This document shows positions 11,197-19,592 of a DNA stretch of 64,000 nt, piece by piece; position 1 is the first letter of the stretch, and each line of letters starts with the position of its first letter. Both the position numbers and the translations under genes were made by a program. The DNA comes from Bacillus fungorum (GTDB lineage Bacteria > Bacillota > Bacilli > Bacillales > Bacillaceae_G). The notes under the pieces are model-generated. The model had not been told where the DNA came from. It was given only the letters and a program-made list of their open reading frames with translations, and did not search any database. The stretch lies in the NCBI RefSeq assembly GCF_002746455.1, contig NZ_NWUW01000002.1, positions 62,001-126,000 on the forward strand. Direction: 5' to 3'.

Positions 11197-11241
11197 TTGC
11201 CTGTTATGCTGTCTACATATAGTGGATTGTATAACAGGCAA
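11197..11241. repeat. 11-bp perfect inverted repeat between prkC and rsgA
   Basis: TTGCCTGTTAT at 11197-11207 is repeated in inverse at 11231-11241 around a 23-base spacer. It has no T tract on the + strand. I do not recognise the element. The rest of the gap up to 11400 is very AT-rich and I could not assign a convincing promoter in it. Confidence 0.55.
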
Positions 11242-11407
11242 AAATATATGATTCAAAAAGCTATAAAAGTGATACTGTTATAAATAATATTTTAAATTTG
11301 ATGGTAGATTAAATATATTAAATTGTATATATGACGGGTTTTGAAATCATTATTTAAAATTCAATATTAATTACAGCTTCACTTTATACAAAATAAAGGA
11401 GAATTAT

Positions 11408-12289
11408 ATGCCAGAAGGAAAAATTGTAAAAGCTCTAAGTGGGTTTTATTATGTGCAGCATGAAGAAGGGATTACACAATGTCGTGGGCGTGGTGTGTTT
11501 AGAAAAAATAAAATTACACCACTGGTAGGAGATCAGGTTGTCTTTCAAGCTGATAATCCAAGTGAAGGATATGTGCTTGAAGTATTTGATCGGAAAAATG
11601 AACTTGTTAGGCCTCCTATTGCTAATGTTGATCAAGCAATTCTTGTTTTCTCTGCAGTAGAACCAGATTTTAATCCAGGACTGTTAGATCGATTTTTAGT
11701 GCTGATTGAATATCATAACATTAAGCCGATTATTTGCATTAGTAAGATGGATTTAGTGGATGAAAAAATGAAAGTGACTGTTGAATCTTATGCAAATGAC
11801 TATCGTGAGATGGGATATGATGTATTATTTACTTCTATAAATACATCGGAAAGTATTGATATTTTAAAACCATTCTTAGAAGGTTGTGTTTCTGTCGTTG
11901 CAGGGCAATCTGGTGTTGGGAAATCTTCCATGCTTAACGTTTTACGTCCAGAGTTAGAACTGAAAACGAATGATATTTCCTCGCATTTAGGGCGCGGGAA
12001 ACATACGACAAGACACGTAGAATTAATTGCGATTGGAAGCGGACTAGTTGCAGATACACCTGGTTTTAGTTCACTTGATTTCATAGATATAGAAGTAGAA
12101 GATCTTACATATTGTTTTCCAGAGTTGAAAGAAGCGAGCCAATACTGTAAATTTAGAGGGTGTACACATCTTTCTGAACCGAAATGTGCTGTGAAGGCAG
12201 CGGTTGAAGAGGGGAAGATTACAGAATATCGTTATAAGAATTACAAACAATTCGTAGAAGAAATTAGAGAGAGAAAGCCGAGGTATTAG
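11408..12289 (+). CDS. rsgA: Small ribosomal subunit biogenesis GTPase RsgA (YloQ/CpgA)
   Basis: RsgA is a GTPase of late 30S subunit maturation. The 293-residue protein has an N-terminal OB fold (about 1-65) and a circularly permuted GTPase domain, in which the G4 motif SKMDL (near 118) comes before the P-loop [11 protein letters not shown] (near 165) and G3 DTPGFS (near 217). The C-terminal zinc finger shows [14 protein letters not shown] (near 251-264). An AAAGGAG site precedes the ATG. It is followed within two bases by rpe. Confidence 0.96.
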   Translation: MPEGKIVKALSGFYYVQHEEGITQCRGRGVFRKNKITPLVGDQVVFQADNPSEGYVLEVFDRKNELVRPPIANVDQAILVFSAVEPDFNPGLLDRFLVLIEYHNIKPIICISKMDLVDEKMKVTVESYANDYREMGYDVLFTSINTSESIDILKPFLEGCVSVVAGQSGVGKSSMLNVLRPELELKTNDISSHLGRGKHTTRHVELIAIGSGLVADTPGFSSLDFIDIEVEDLTYCFPELKEASQYCKFRGCTHLSEPKCAVKAAVEEGKITEYRYKNYKQFVEEIRERKPRY

Positions 12290-12291
12290 TT

Positions 12292-12936
12292 ATGATTAAA
12301 ATTGCACCATCGATCTTATCAGCAGATTTTTCAAAACTAGGGGAAGAAATTAAAGATGTAGAAAAAGGCGGAGCGGATTACATTCACGTCGATGTAATGG
12401 ATGGACATTTCGTGCCAAATATTACGATTGGACCATTAATTGTAGAAGCGATCCGTCCGATTACATCGTTACCATTAGATGTACATTTAATGATTGAAAA
12501 TCCTGATAACTATATCCCAACTTTCGCAAAAGCGGGAGCGGATATTATTACTGTTCATGTAGAGGCGTGCCCTCATTTACATCGTACAATTCAGTTAATT
12601 AAATCTCATGGTATTAAAGCGGGAGTTGTATTAAATCCGCATACGCCAGTTTCAGTGATTGAACATGTATTAGAAGATATCGATATGGTATTACTTATGA
12701 CAGTAAATCCTGGATTTGGTGGACAGAAATTTATCCATTCTGTATTACCGAAAATTAAACAAGTTGCAGAAATGGTTAAAGAGCGCAATCTAGAAGTAGA
12801 AATTGAAGTTGATGGTGGTGTAAACGCTGAAACAGCACGACTTTGTGTAGAAGCAGGAGCAAATGTACTTGTAGCTGGATCAGCAGTATACAATCAAAAA
12901 GACCGCGGTGAAGCAATTCGTATCATTCGTGGATAA
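12292..12936 (+). CDS. rpe: Ribulose-phosphate 3-epimerase
   Basis: Rpe interconverts ribulose 5-phosphate and xylulose 5-phosphate in the pentose phosphate pathway. The 214-residue TIM-barrel protein starts [12 protein letters not shown] and contains the signatures [11 protein letters not shown] (residues 33-43) and DVHLMIENP with metal-binding Asp and His, [12 protein letters not shown] near 138, and the phosphate-binding end EVDGGVN plus LVAGSAVY. It is probably cotranscribed with rsgA, and a perfect terminator hairpin follows at 13018-13053. Confidence 0.97.
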   Translation: MIKIAPSILSADFSKLGEEIKDVEKGGADYIHVDVMDGHFVPNITIGPLIVEAIRPITSLPLDVHLMIENPDNYIPTFAKAGADIITVHVEACPHLHRTIQLIKSHGIKAGVVLNPHTPVSVIEHVLEDIDMVLLMTVNPGFGGQKFIHSVLPKIKQVAEMVKERNLEVEIEVDGGVNAETARLCVEAGANVLVAGSAVYNQKDRGEAIRIIRG

Positions 12937-13017
12937 TGAATGAACGAGTCTTTATCCCAGTGAATTTTCTAGTGTAGTAAGTTTTCACTATGTATAAAGG
13001 ATAGAGAAAAAATATGT

Positions 13018-13053
13018 AAAAAGGCAATCTACCGAATGGCAGATTGCCTTTTT
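13018..13053 (+). terminator. Intrinsic terminator after rpe
   Basis: A 13-bp perfect stem (AAAAAGGCAATCT with AGATTGCCTTTTT) closes a 10-base loop. An in-frame ATG upstream of thiN at 13036 falls inside this stem, which argues against it as the thiN start. Confidence 0.85.
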
Positions 13054-13074
13054 ACAATAGAAGGGGAAGAAAAC

Positions 13075-13716
13075 ATGATTATTCATATTTTAGCGGGAGG
13101 ACCTGCGGAATATTTAGTAGATTTTTCTCGATATGAAAATGAGAACGTAGTGTGGGCGGCAGTTGATAGAGGAGTATATCGTTTATTAAAAAGAGGAATT
13201 ACTCCAGCTGTTGCGTTTGGAGATTACGATTCGGTTACTGAAGAGGAATTAGTATGGATGGGACAACAAACAAATGAGTTACATATTGTTCCTCGTGAAA
13301 AAGATCAAACAGATTTAGAAATTGCGATTAACTGGGCGTTAGAACAAAATCCGAAATTAATTCGTATTTTTGGTGCTACCGGCGGAAGGTTGGATCACGG
13401 TTTAGCGAATATACAGATGCTTTTAAAAGGGTTAGAAGTAGGAATAGAAATGTGTATTGTAGACAATAAAAATGAAATAAGCGTGAAAAAAGTGGGTACA
13501 CATATAATTGAAGAAAATAAAAATTTCCCTTATGTATCTTTTGTACCGGTTACTGAAATAGTGGAAGGGATTACATTACTTGGTTTTAAGTATCCTCTAA
13601 CTAATAAAACAATAGAATGGGGATCAACACTTTGTATTAGTAATGAACTCGTTGAGGAAAAAGGTACTTTTTCATTTACTTCTGGCATATTAATGGTGAT
13701 AAGAAGCACTGATTGA
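13075..13716 (+). CDS. thiN: Thiamine pyrophosphokinase
   Basis: ThiN transfers pyrophosphate from ATP to thiamine to make the cofactor thiamine diphosphate. The 213-residue protein has the family landmarks WAAVDRGVYRLLKRGI, VAFGDYDSVTEEE with the catalytic Asp cluster, EKDQTDLEIAI and IFGATGGRLDHGLANIQ, and the C-terminal thiamine-binding segment with NKTIEWGSTLCISNE. The chosen ATG follows GAAGGGGAAG; an upstream in-frame ATG lies in the rpe terminator. Only 66 bases separate it from spoVM. Confidence 0.94.
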   Translation: MIIHILAGGPAEYLVDFSRYENENVVWAAVDRGVYRLLKRGITPAVAFGDYDSVTEEELVWMGQQTNELHIVPREKDQTDLEIAINWALEQNPKLIRIFGATGGRLDHGLANIQMLLKGLEVGIEMCIVDNKNEISVKKVGTHIIEENKNFPYVSFVPVTEIVEGITLLGFKYPLTNKTIEWGSTLCISNELVEEKGTFSFTSGILMVIRSTD

Positions 13717-13739
13717 AGAAACAATTTTGCTCCTTACAT

Positions 13740-13747
13740 CATATAGT
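13740..13747 (+). promoter_or_regulatory. Possible sigma-E -10 element for spoVM
   Basis: CATATAGT matches the mother-cell sigma-E -10 consensus CATACANT at seven of eight positions and lies 35 bases before spoVM. The -35 region around 13719-13725 is only a weak match. SpoVM is sigma-E dependent in B. subtilis, which supports the call. Confidence 0.4.
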
Positions 13748-13782
13748 GAACAAGTGGAGTAATGGGGATTAGGAGGGAAACC

Positions 13783-13863
13783 ATGAGATTTTATACAATT
13801 AAGTTACCTAAATTTCTTGGTGGAATTGTTCGTGCCATGTTAAATACCTTCAAAAAAGATTAA
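13783..13863 (+). CDS. spoVM: Stage V sporulation protein M, 26 residues
   Basis: SpoVM is a tiny amphipathic helix that binds the convex surface of the forespore membrane and anchors SpoIVA and the spore coat. The 26-residue product begins MRFYTIKLPKFLGGIVRA, with the helix-breaking Pro9 and the charged residues expected of SpoVM. A textbook AGGAGGG site lies 8 bases before the ATG. It is too short for most gene finders. A terminator follows the stop directly. Position next to rpmB and thiN matches B. subtilis. Confidence 0.95.
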   Translation: MRFYTIKLPKFLGGIVRAMLNTFKKD

Positions 13864-13891
13864 AAAAAGCACCTATTACCGGTGCTTTTTT
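13863..13891 (+). terminator. Intrinsic terminator after spoVM
   Basis: An 11-bp perfect stem (AAAAAAGCACC with GGTGCTTTTTT) and a 7-base loop overlap the spoVM stop. The right arm supplies the T run. Confidence 0.85.
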
Positions 13892-13903
13892 CATTAGTAT
13901 AGT

Positions 13904-13931
13904 AAAAAAAGAGCCTAGCGGCTCTTTTTTT
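13904..13931 (-). terminator. Convergent terminator of rpmB, also backing up spoVM
   Basis: A 12-bp perfect stem (AAAAAAAGAGCC with GGCTCTTTTTTT) with a 4-base loop has A and T runs on its two sides, so it can work in both directions. It starts six bases after the rpmB stop on the - strand. Confidence 0.85.
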
Positions 13932-13936
13932 TATTA

Positions 13937-14125
13937 TTAAACACGTTCGATTTTGCCAGATTTTAATGCTCTAGCAGAAACGTAAACACGTTGAACTTTT
14001 CCGTCAATGCGTACGCGAACTTTTTGAAGGTTAGCGCCCCACTTACGTTTTGTAGCGTTCATTGCGTGAGAACGAGAGTTACCAGAACGAGCTTTTCTTC
14101 CAGTAATAGCACAAACACGAGCCAT
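13937..14125 (-). CDS. rpmB: 50S ribosomal protein L28
   Basis: L28 is a small protein of the large ribosomal subunit. The 62-residue product starts [16 protein letters not shown] and has the conserved [16 protein letters not shown] segment near residue 19 and [10 protein letters not shown] near the end. It has one cysteine only, so it is the zinc-free form. It is the only gene on the - strand in this window, as in B. subtilis, where rpmB also opposes its neighbours. The ribosome site is GGGAGGGAAAT. Confidence 0.97.
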
Positions 14126-14205
14126 TTATATTTCCCTCCCTTGATACCTTACCATACGTAATTTTTCAATGTTAGTCTTTTATGCGATGCTAAAAACACT
14201 ACTAT

Positions 14206-14235
14206 AATTTAACACAACTAAAAAGAGAATGCAAC
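14206..14235 (-). promoter_or_regulatory. Possible rpmB promoter
   Basis: Read on the - strand: TTGCAT, an 18-base spacer, then TAAATT, about 80 bases before the rpmB start. The match to the vegetative consensus is only moderate. Confidence 0.35.
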
Positions 14236-14249
14236 ACTGTAGAAAAAAG

Positions 14250-14320
14250 AAATCAAGAAAAATTACTTGACACTATATGCCAATGAAGAAAAGTTGAAAT
14301 CAAGAAAAATTGCTTGACAT
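14250..14320 (+). repeat. 24-bp direct repeat before yloU
   Basis: Two copies at 14250-14273 and 14297-14320 differ at a single base (A or G at the 17th position). Each reads GAAATCAAGAAAAATT followed by RCTTGACA and so ends in a TTGACA hexamer. The copies start 47 bases apart. They lie in the 376-base gap between the divergent genes rpmB and yloU. Confidence 0.85.
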
Positions 14321-14346
14321 ATTATAGTGGTACATGTTGTATAATA
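14315..14346 (+). promoter_or_regulatory. Likely yloU-yloV promoter
   Basis: A perfect TTGACA at 14315 and a perfect TATAAT at 14341 flank a 20-base spacer, longer than the usual 17, so the real -10 may be shifted or the promoter may need an activator. About 150 bases of leader follow before yloU; I see no clear riboswitch in it. Confidence 0.55.
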
Positions 14347-14501
14347 ACAATGGACTATTTTGCTCATCATAAAAAATGTGATTTAAAACATAAAATATGA
14401 GAGTGAAAAGAAAGAACGATGGAATTTTCTTTAAAAAGATTATATGATAGTAACTAAAGTAGTCTAACTCACTTTCACCATTTATGAAGGGGGAAAACGA
14501 G

Positions 14502-14864
14502 ATGTCAATTGAAATTAAAACGAAGTACGGTCAAATTGATATTAGTACAGATGTAATTGCAACAATTGCTGGAGGTGCCGCGGTAGATTGCTACGGTATC
14601 GTAGGTATGGCATCAAAAAATCAGTTAAAAGATGGATTAACAGACATTTTACGAAAAGAAAACTTCACTAGAGGTGTTATTGTTCGTAAAGATGAAGATG
14701 AAGTACATATTGATATGTATATTATTGTGAGCTATGGTACGAAAATTTCAGAAGTAGCACATAACGTGCAGACGAAAGTGAAATATACATTAGATCAAAC
14801 TGTAGGACTAGCAGTAGATTCTGTAAACATCTACGTACAAGGAGTTAAAGTAATAAACTTGTAA
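14502..14864 (+). CDS. yloU: Asp23/Gls24 family envelope stress response protein YloU
   Basis: This is a 120-residue Asp23/Gls24 (DUF322) family protein. The exact role is not settled; relatives are membrane-associated and linked to cell-envelope stress. The sequence has the family core IAGGAAVDCYGIVGMASKN near residue 23 and DMYIIVSYGTKISEVAHNVQ near residue 76. I chose the ATG at 14502 because GAAGGGGG lies eight bases upstream; the ATG at 14484 has no site. It sits 22 bases before yloV, a conserved pair. Confidence 0.93.
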   Translation: MSIEIKTKYGQIDISTDVIATIAGGAAVDCYGIVGMASKNQLKDGLTDILRKENFTRGVIVRKDEDEVHIDMYIIVSYGTKISEVAHNVQTKVKYTLDQTVGLAVDSVNIYVQGVKVINL

Positions 14865-14886
14865 TGTGCATTAAGGAGGAAAATCT

Positions 14887-16563
14887 GTGTCAATTCAAAA
14901 AATTGATGGAAAACGTTTATCACAAATGATCATTCAAGGAGCGAATAATTTAACAAATAATGTTCAGCTTGTTGATGCATTAAACGTATTTCCAGTTCCA
15001 GATGGCGATACCGGTACAAACATGAACTTATCCATGACTTCAGGCGCACGTGAAGTGAAAGCAAATCCTTCACAACATGCTGGTAAAGTCGGCGTAAGTT
15101 TAGCCAAAGGATTATTAATGGGAGCTCGTGGTAACTCTGGAGTTATTTTATCTCAGTTGTTCCGTGGTTTCTCGAAATCCATTGAACAAAAAGAAGAATT
15201 AACAACAGTTGATTTTGCTGCAGCTTTAGAGGCTGGAGTAGAGGCGGCTTACAAAGCGGTTATGAAACCGATTGAAGGAACGATTTTAACGGTTGCTAGA
15301 GAAACGGGGAAATATGCAGTAACAGTTGCGAAAAAACAGCGCGACTTTGTTTTGTTTATGGAAGACGTTGTGAAAGAAGCAAATGCATCGTTAAATCGTA
15401 CGCCAGATTTATTACCTGTATTAAAACAAGTTGGCGTTGTAGATAGCGGTGGTAAAGGTCTTGTTGTTGTATACGAAGGATTTTTAGCTGACTTAAAAGG
15501 AGAAACAATTTCTTCTGATGCGCCGATGCAACCATCTATGAATGAAATGGTGCGCGCAGAACATCACCGTAGTGTACAAAGCCAATTGAGTACAGAAGAT
15601 ATTAAGTATGGATATTGTACGGAGTTCATGGTGAAATTAGAGGATGAAAAAGTGAAAGAACATAATTTCTCTGAACAAAAATTCCGTGAAGATATTAGTG
15701 TATATGGTGATTCTCTACTAGTTGTATCTGATGATGAAATTGTAAAAGTTCATATCCATGCAGAGCATCCTGGAGACGCTATGAACTATGGACAGCGTTA
15801 CGGTAGTCTAATCAAAATTAAAGTAGAGAATATGCGTGAACAGCATACTGCTTTATTAGATGAGCCTGCTATGATGCCTGAGCCAACTAGCCAGTCTAAA
15901 GAGAAACAACCGTATGGTATCGTAACTGTAGCTATGGGATCTGGTATCAAAACTTTATTTGAGAGCATTGGCGCGACGAAAGTTATCGAAGGTGGCCAAA
16001 CGATGAATCCAAGTACGGAGGATATTGTGAAGGCGATTGAAGAAGCGAATGCCGAAAAAATCATTATTTTACCGAACAACGGGAATATTGTGATGGCAGC
16101 AGAACAAGCAGCATCAGTTGTGGATCAAGAAGTAATTGTAGTTCGTTCAAAAACAGTTCCTCAAGGTATGGCTGCAATGTTAGCGTTTAATCCAGTTGGA
16201 ACGTTAGAAGAGAATGAAGAAAACATGAAAGAAGCTTTATCTCATGTGAAAACTGGTCAAATTACGTATGCTGTACGTGATACGGAAATTGATGGTGTAG
16301 CAATTCAAAAAGATGATTTCATGTGTATCGCAGATGGGAAAATCGTATCAACAAATGCTGAAAAAGTAGGAGCTGCGAAGCAATTACTAGAAGCACTTAT
16401 TGATGAAGATTCTGAAATCGTAACGATTCTACAAGGTGAAGATGCAACTGACGAAGAAGTAGCTGCGCTAGTTGAATTTGTAGAAGAGAATTTTGAAGAT
16501 GCAGAAGTAGAAGTACATGCTGGAAACCAACCAGTGTATTCTTTCATCTTCTCTGTAGAATAA
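14887..16563 (+). CDS. fakA: DhaK/DhaL-related fatty acid kinase subunit (YloV/FakA)
   Basis: FakA is the ATP-binding subunit that phosphorylates exogenous fatty acids presented by FakB (DegV) proteins, giving acyl-phosphate for phospholipid synthesis. The 558-residue protein has an N-terminal DhaL domain with the metal-binding motif FPVPDGDTGTNM near residue 33 and MGARGNSGVILSQLFRG near 78, a middle domain, and a C-terminal DegV-like domain (PYGIVTVAMGSGI near 339, GGQTMNPSTED near 367). Start is GTG with AAGGAGG ahead. No fakB is nearby. The function is inferred from the family; in Bacillus it is still often called YloV. Confidence 0.9.
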   Translation: MSIQKIDGKRLSQMIIQGANNLTNNVQLVDALNVFPVPDGDTGTNMNLSMTSGAREVKANPSQHAGKVGVSLAKGLLMGARGNSGVILSQLFRGFSKSIEQKEELTTVDFAAALEAGVEAAYKAVMKPIEGTILTVARETGKYAVTVAKKQRDFVLFMEDVVKEANASLNRTPDLLPVLKQVGVVDSGGKGLVVVYEGFLADLKGETISSDAPMQPSMNEMVRAEHHRSVQSQLSTEDIKYGYCTEFMVKLEDEKVKEHNFSEQKFREDISVYGDSLLVVSDDEIVKVHIHAEHPGDAMNYGQRYGSLIKIKVENMREQHTALLDEPAMMPEPTSQSKEKQPYGIVTVAMGSGIKTLFESIGATKVIEGGQTMNPSTEDIVKAIEEANAEKIIILPNNGNIVMAAEQAASVVDQEVIVVRSKTVPQGMAAMLAFNPVGTLEENEENMKEALSHVKTGQITYAVRDTEIDGVAIQKDDFMCIADGKIVSTNAEKVGAAKQLLEALIDEDSEIVTILQGEDATDEEVAALVEFVEENFEDAEVEVHAGNQPVYSFIFSVE

Positions 16564-16669
16564 GAAAAAATTCATTTTGGAAATGAATGGATTACTCACT
16601 TGCTAATGGATAAGAAGTAGTAATATGAAGTTTATTACTAGTTTTTATTCAAAAGGCTAGCATATTGAA

Positions 16670-16713
16670 GAAAGAAAAGAGCCTTGCTGCTAAAAGTGAG
16701 GCTCTTTTCTTTC
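16670..16713 (+). terminator. Intrinsic terminator after fakA
   Basis: A 15-bp perfect stem (GAAAGAAAAGAGCCT with AGGCTCTTTTCTTTC) closes a 14-base loop. It lies 106 bases after the fakA stop in the gap before recG; nothing else gene-like is seen in that gap. Confidence 0.85.
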
Positions 16714-16731
16714 GTGTTGCTTATGAGGGGT

Positions 16732-16761
16732 TTGAGTAGTTTCTCTTAGAATGCCTATGAT
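16732..16761 (+). promoter_or_regulatory. Likely recG promoter
   Basis: TTGAGT and TATGAT are separated by 18 bases, about 100 bases before recG and directly after the fakA terminator. Matches to the vegetative consensus are four and five of six. Confidence 0.5.
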
Positions 16762-16861
16762 AGAATATATAGGGTGAAAGAGAGCGATTACAGATGTCAA
16801 TCATGTTAGTGGGTAATGAATAGAATGAATCAAAAAAATAATGTGACGGAGCGTGAGAATC

Positions 16862-18910
16862 TTGAATGAAGTTGTACAAGTTCCTGTTACGGATGTAAAG
16901 GGAATCGGAGGAGAAACATCTGAATTACTACACGAGATGGGAATTTATACAGTTTCTCATCTATTAGAACATTTTCCGTACCGTTATGAAGATTATGCGA
17001 TGAAAGATCTTGCTGAAGTAAAGCATGATGAACGTGTAACAGTTGAGGGGAAAGTTCATAGTGCTCCTTTGCTGCAATATTATGGGAAGAAGAAGTCGCG
17101 TCTTACGGTTCGTGTCCTCGTCGGTCGTTATTTAATTACAGCGGTATGTTTTAATAGGCCGTACTATAAGCAGAAGTTAAATTTAGATGAAACGGTAACG
17201 ATTACTGGTAAATGGGATCAGCACCGTCAAACGATTGCGGTATCAGAGCTTCATTTTGGACCAGTTGTACGTCAACAAGAAGTAGAGCCTGTATACTCAG
17301 TGAAAGGGAAACTTACAGTAAAACAGATGCGCCGTTTTATTGCACAAGCGTTAAAGGAGTATGGAGACTCTATAGTCGAAGTGTTACCTGATGGATTGCT
17401 AAGTCGGTATAAATTATTGCCGCGTTATGAAGCGCTTCGGGCGTTGCATTTTCCAACAGGGCAGGAAGATTTAAAACAAGCACGTCGCCGTTTTGTATAT
17501 GAGGAATTTTTCTTATTTCAGCTGAAAATGCAAACATTACGGAAAATGGAGAGGGAAAATTCGAAAGGGACGAAAAAAGAAATTCCTTTAGCCGAATTGC
17601 AAGAGTTTATCGATGCACTTCCGTTTCCATTAACTGGTGCGCAACGCCGGGTTGTAGATGAAATTATGAAAGATATGACATCTCCTTATCGGATGAATCG
17701 TCTGTTGCAAGGTGATGTAGGTTCTGGGAAAACAGTTGTTGCAGCAATTGGCCTTTATGCAGCGAAATTAGCACATTATCAAGGTGCTTTAATGGTTCCT
17801 ACAGAAATTTTAGCAGAGCAACATTATCAATCGCTCGCAGAGACGTTCTCGTACTTTGGTATGAAGGTTGAATTGTTAACAAGTTCTGTTAAGGGTGTAA
17901 GGCGTCGAGAGATTTTGGCGAAATTAGAACAAGGAGAAATAGATATCCTTGTCGGAACACATGCTTTAATTCAAGATGAAGTTATCTTTCATAGGTTAGG
18001 TCTCGTTATTACTGATGAACAACATCGATTTGGTGTAGCGCAGCGACGAGTTTTAAGGGAGAAAGGTGAAAGTCCAGACGTATTATTTATGACGGCGACC
18101 CCAATTCCGCGTACGTTAGCAATTACTGCATTTGGAGAGATGGATGTTTCTATAATCGATGAGATGCCAGCTGGTAGAAAGGTAATTGAAACATACTGGG
18201 CAAAACATGATATGTTAGACCGTGTTCTTGGTTTTGTAGAGAAAGAGATAAAAAAAGGAAGACAAGCATATGTAATTTGTCCCCTTATTGAAGAATCTGA
18301 GAAACTTGATGTCCAAAATGCAATCGACTTGCATAGTATGCTGACGCATCATTATCAAGGGAAATGTCAAGTCGGATTAATGCATGGAAGATTATCATCT
18401 CAAGAAAAAGAAGAGATAATGGGACAATTTAGTGAAAATAAAGTGCAAATTCTTGTGTCGACAACAGTTGTTGAAGTAGGTGTGAACGTACCGAATGCGA
18501 CTGTAATGGTTATTTATGACGCGGAGCGTTTCGGTTTATCACAGCTCCATCAGCTCAGAGGGCGTGTTGGACGTGGTAGTGAACAATCATATTGTTTATT
18601 AATCGCGGATCCAAAATCGGAAACGGGAAAAGAGCGAATGCGTATTATGACCGAAACGAATGATGGATTTGTATTGTCAGAAAAAGATTTAGAGTTAAGA
18701 GGTCCTGGAGATTTCTTTGGAAGTAAGCAAAGTGGTTTACCAGAATTCAAGGTTGCTGATATGGTACATGATTATCGAGCGTTAGAAACAGCTAGACAAG
18801 ATGCGGCGTTACTAGTAGATTCAGAAGCATTTTGGCACAATGATCAATATGCATCGCTGCGTACGTATCTTGATGGGACGGGTGTGTTCCAGGGAGAGAA
18901 GCTCGATTAA
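16862..18910 (+). CDS. recG: ATP-dependent DNA helicase RecG
   Basis: RecG is a branch-migration helicase that regresses stalled forks and processes Holliday junctions. The 682-residue protein has an N-terminal wedge/OB domain (about 1-150), Walker [12 protein letters not shown] near residue 281, the DEQH box [10 protein letters not shown] near 383, TATPIPRTL, and the C-terminal TRG-type segment LRGRVGRG followed by [11 protein letters not shown] prefer the TTG at 16862, ten bases after GGAG; a GTG three codons upstream sits too close to that site but cannot be excluded. Confidence 0.95.
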   Translation: MNEVVQVPVTDVKGIGGETSELLHEMGIYTVSHLLEHFPYRYEDYAMKDLAEVKHDERVTVEGKVHSAPLLQYYGKKKSRLTVRVLVGRYLITAVCFNRPYYKQKLNLDETVTITGKWDQHRQTIAVSELHFGPVVRQQEVEPVYSVKGKLTVKQMRRFIAQALKEYGDSIVEVLPDGLLSRYKLLPRYEALRALHFPTGQEDLKQARRRFVYEEFFLFQLKMQTLRKMERENSKGTKKEIPLAELQEFIDALPFPLTGAQRRVVDEIMKDMTSPYRMNRLLQGDVGSGKTVVAAIGLYAAKLAHYQGALMVPTEILAEQHYQSLAETFSYFGMKVELLTSSVKGVRRREILAKLEQGEIDILVGTHALIQDEVIFHRLGLVITDEQHRFGVAQRRVLREKGESPDVLFMTATPIPRTLAITAFGEMDVSIIDEMPAGRKVIETYWAKHDMLDRVLGFVEKEIKKGRQAYVICPLIEESEKLDVQNAIDLHSMLTHHYQGKCQVGLMHGRLSSQEKEEIMGQFSENKVQILVSTTVVEVGVNVPNATVMVIYDAERFGLSQLHQLRGRVGRGSEQSYCLLIADPKSETGKERMRIMTETNDGFVLSEKDLELRGPGDFFGSKQSGLPEFKVADMVHDYRALETARQDAALLVDSEAFWHNDQYASLRTYLDGTGVFQGEKLD

Positions 18911-18932
18911 AGGGGGGCAACAAAAGTTTTTG

Positions 18933-18961
18933 TTGCATTCTACTTTTAATGATTATATACT
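18933..18961 (+). promoter_or_regulatory. fapR operon promoter
   Basis: TTGCAT and TATACT are separated by 17 bases in the 88-base recG-fapR gap. The expected start near 18968 falls inside the FapR operator at 18966-18982, which supports both calls. Confidence 0.6.
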
Positions 18962-18965
18962 ACTG

Positions 18966-18982
18966 TTAGTACCTAGTCATAA
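18966..18982 (+). promoter_or_regulatory. FapR operator
   Basis: TTAGTACCTAGTCATAA is a 17-base imperfect palindrome matching the known FapR box (TTAGTACC core). It overlaps the predicted transcription start of fapR, so FapR should repress its own operon; malonyl-CoA, the known ligand of FapR, would relieve it. Confidence 0.85.
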
Positions 18983-18998
18983 AAATGGATGGTGCGGT

Positions 18999-19592
18999 AT
19001 GAAAAAAAGAAGAAGTAAAAAAGAAAGACAAAAATTATTACAACAAACTATAGAAACGAATCCTTTTATTACGGATGAAGATTTAGCAGAAAAATTTCAA
19101 GTGAGTATACAAACCGTACGTCTTGATCGTATGGAATTATCTATTCCTGAATTAAGAGAAAGAATAAAACATGTAGCTACAAAGCAACATGAAGAAGATG
19201 TGAAATCTTTACCGTTAGAAGAGGTTGTCGGAGAAATTATCGATATAGAATTAGATAGACATGCGATTTCTATCTTTGAAGTGAAGGTAGAACATGTATT
19301 TAAAAGAAATCAAATTGCCCGTGGGCATCATTTGTTTGCACAAGCAAACTCACTAGCTGTTGCGGTTATTGATGAAGAATTAGCTTTAACTGCAAAGTCT
19401 ACCATTCGATATATTCGACCTGTAAAATTAGGGGAGCGTGTTGTTGCAAAAGCGCGCGTTGAAGATGTAGAGAATGATAAAGGACGGACGGTTGTCAAAG
19501 TGCGTAGCTTTGTTGGGGAAGAACTTGTTTTCGCAGGCACTTTTGAAATGTATCGATCTAGTAATTATAGTGAGGAAGGTAACAACTTATGA
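18999..19592 (+). CDS. fapR: Fatty acid and phospholipid synthesis repressor FapR
   Basis: FapR represses fatty acid and phospholipid genes and is released by malonyl-CoA, so lipid output follows precursor supply. The 197-residue protein has an N-terminal DeoR-like helix-turn-helix ([19 protein letters not shown], about residues 30-48) and a C-terminal hot-dog thioesterase-like effector domain with [15 protein letters not shown] near residue 108. The frame is open upstream into recG, but the ATG at 18999 aligns with known FapR and lies downstream of the promoter and operator. The 3' end overlaps plsX (ATGA). Confidence 0.96.
   Translation: MKKRRSKKERQKLLQQTIETNPFITDEDLAEKFQVSIQTVRLDRMELSIPELRERIKHVATKQHEEDVKSLPLEEVVGEIIDIELDRHAISIFEVKVEHVFKRNQIARGHHLFAQANSLAVAVIDEELALTAKSTIRYIRPVKLGERVVAKARVEDVENDKGRTVVKVRSFVGEELVFAGTFEMYRSSNYSEEGNNL

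Noticed and set aside
12937-13074. TPP riboswitch before thiN
   Set aside because: The conserved TPP-binding sequences (CUGAGA, ACCUGAUC-like) are missing; the main structure is the rpe terminator. AGTGAA and TTCACT near 12960-12990 pair weakly, which is not enough.
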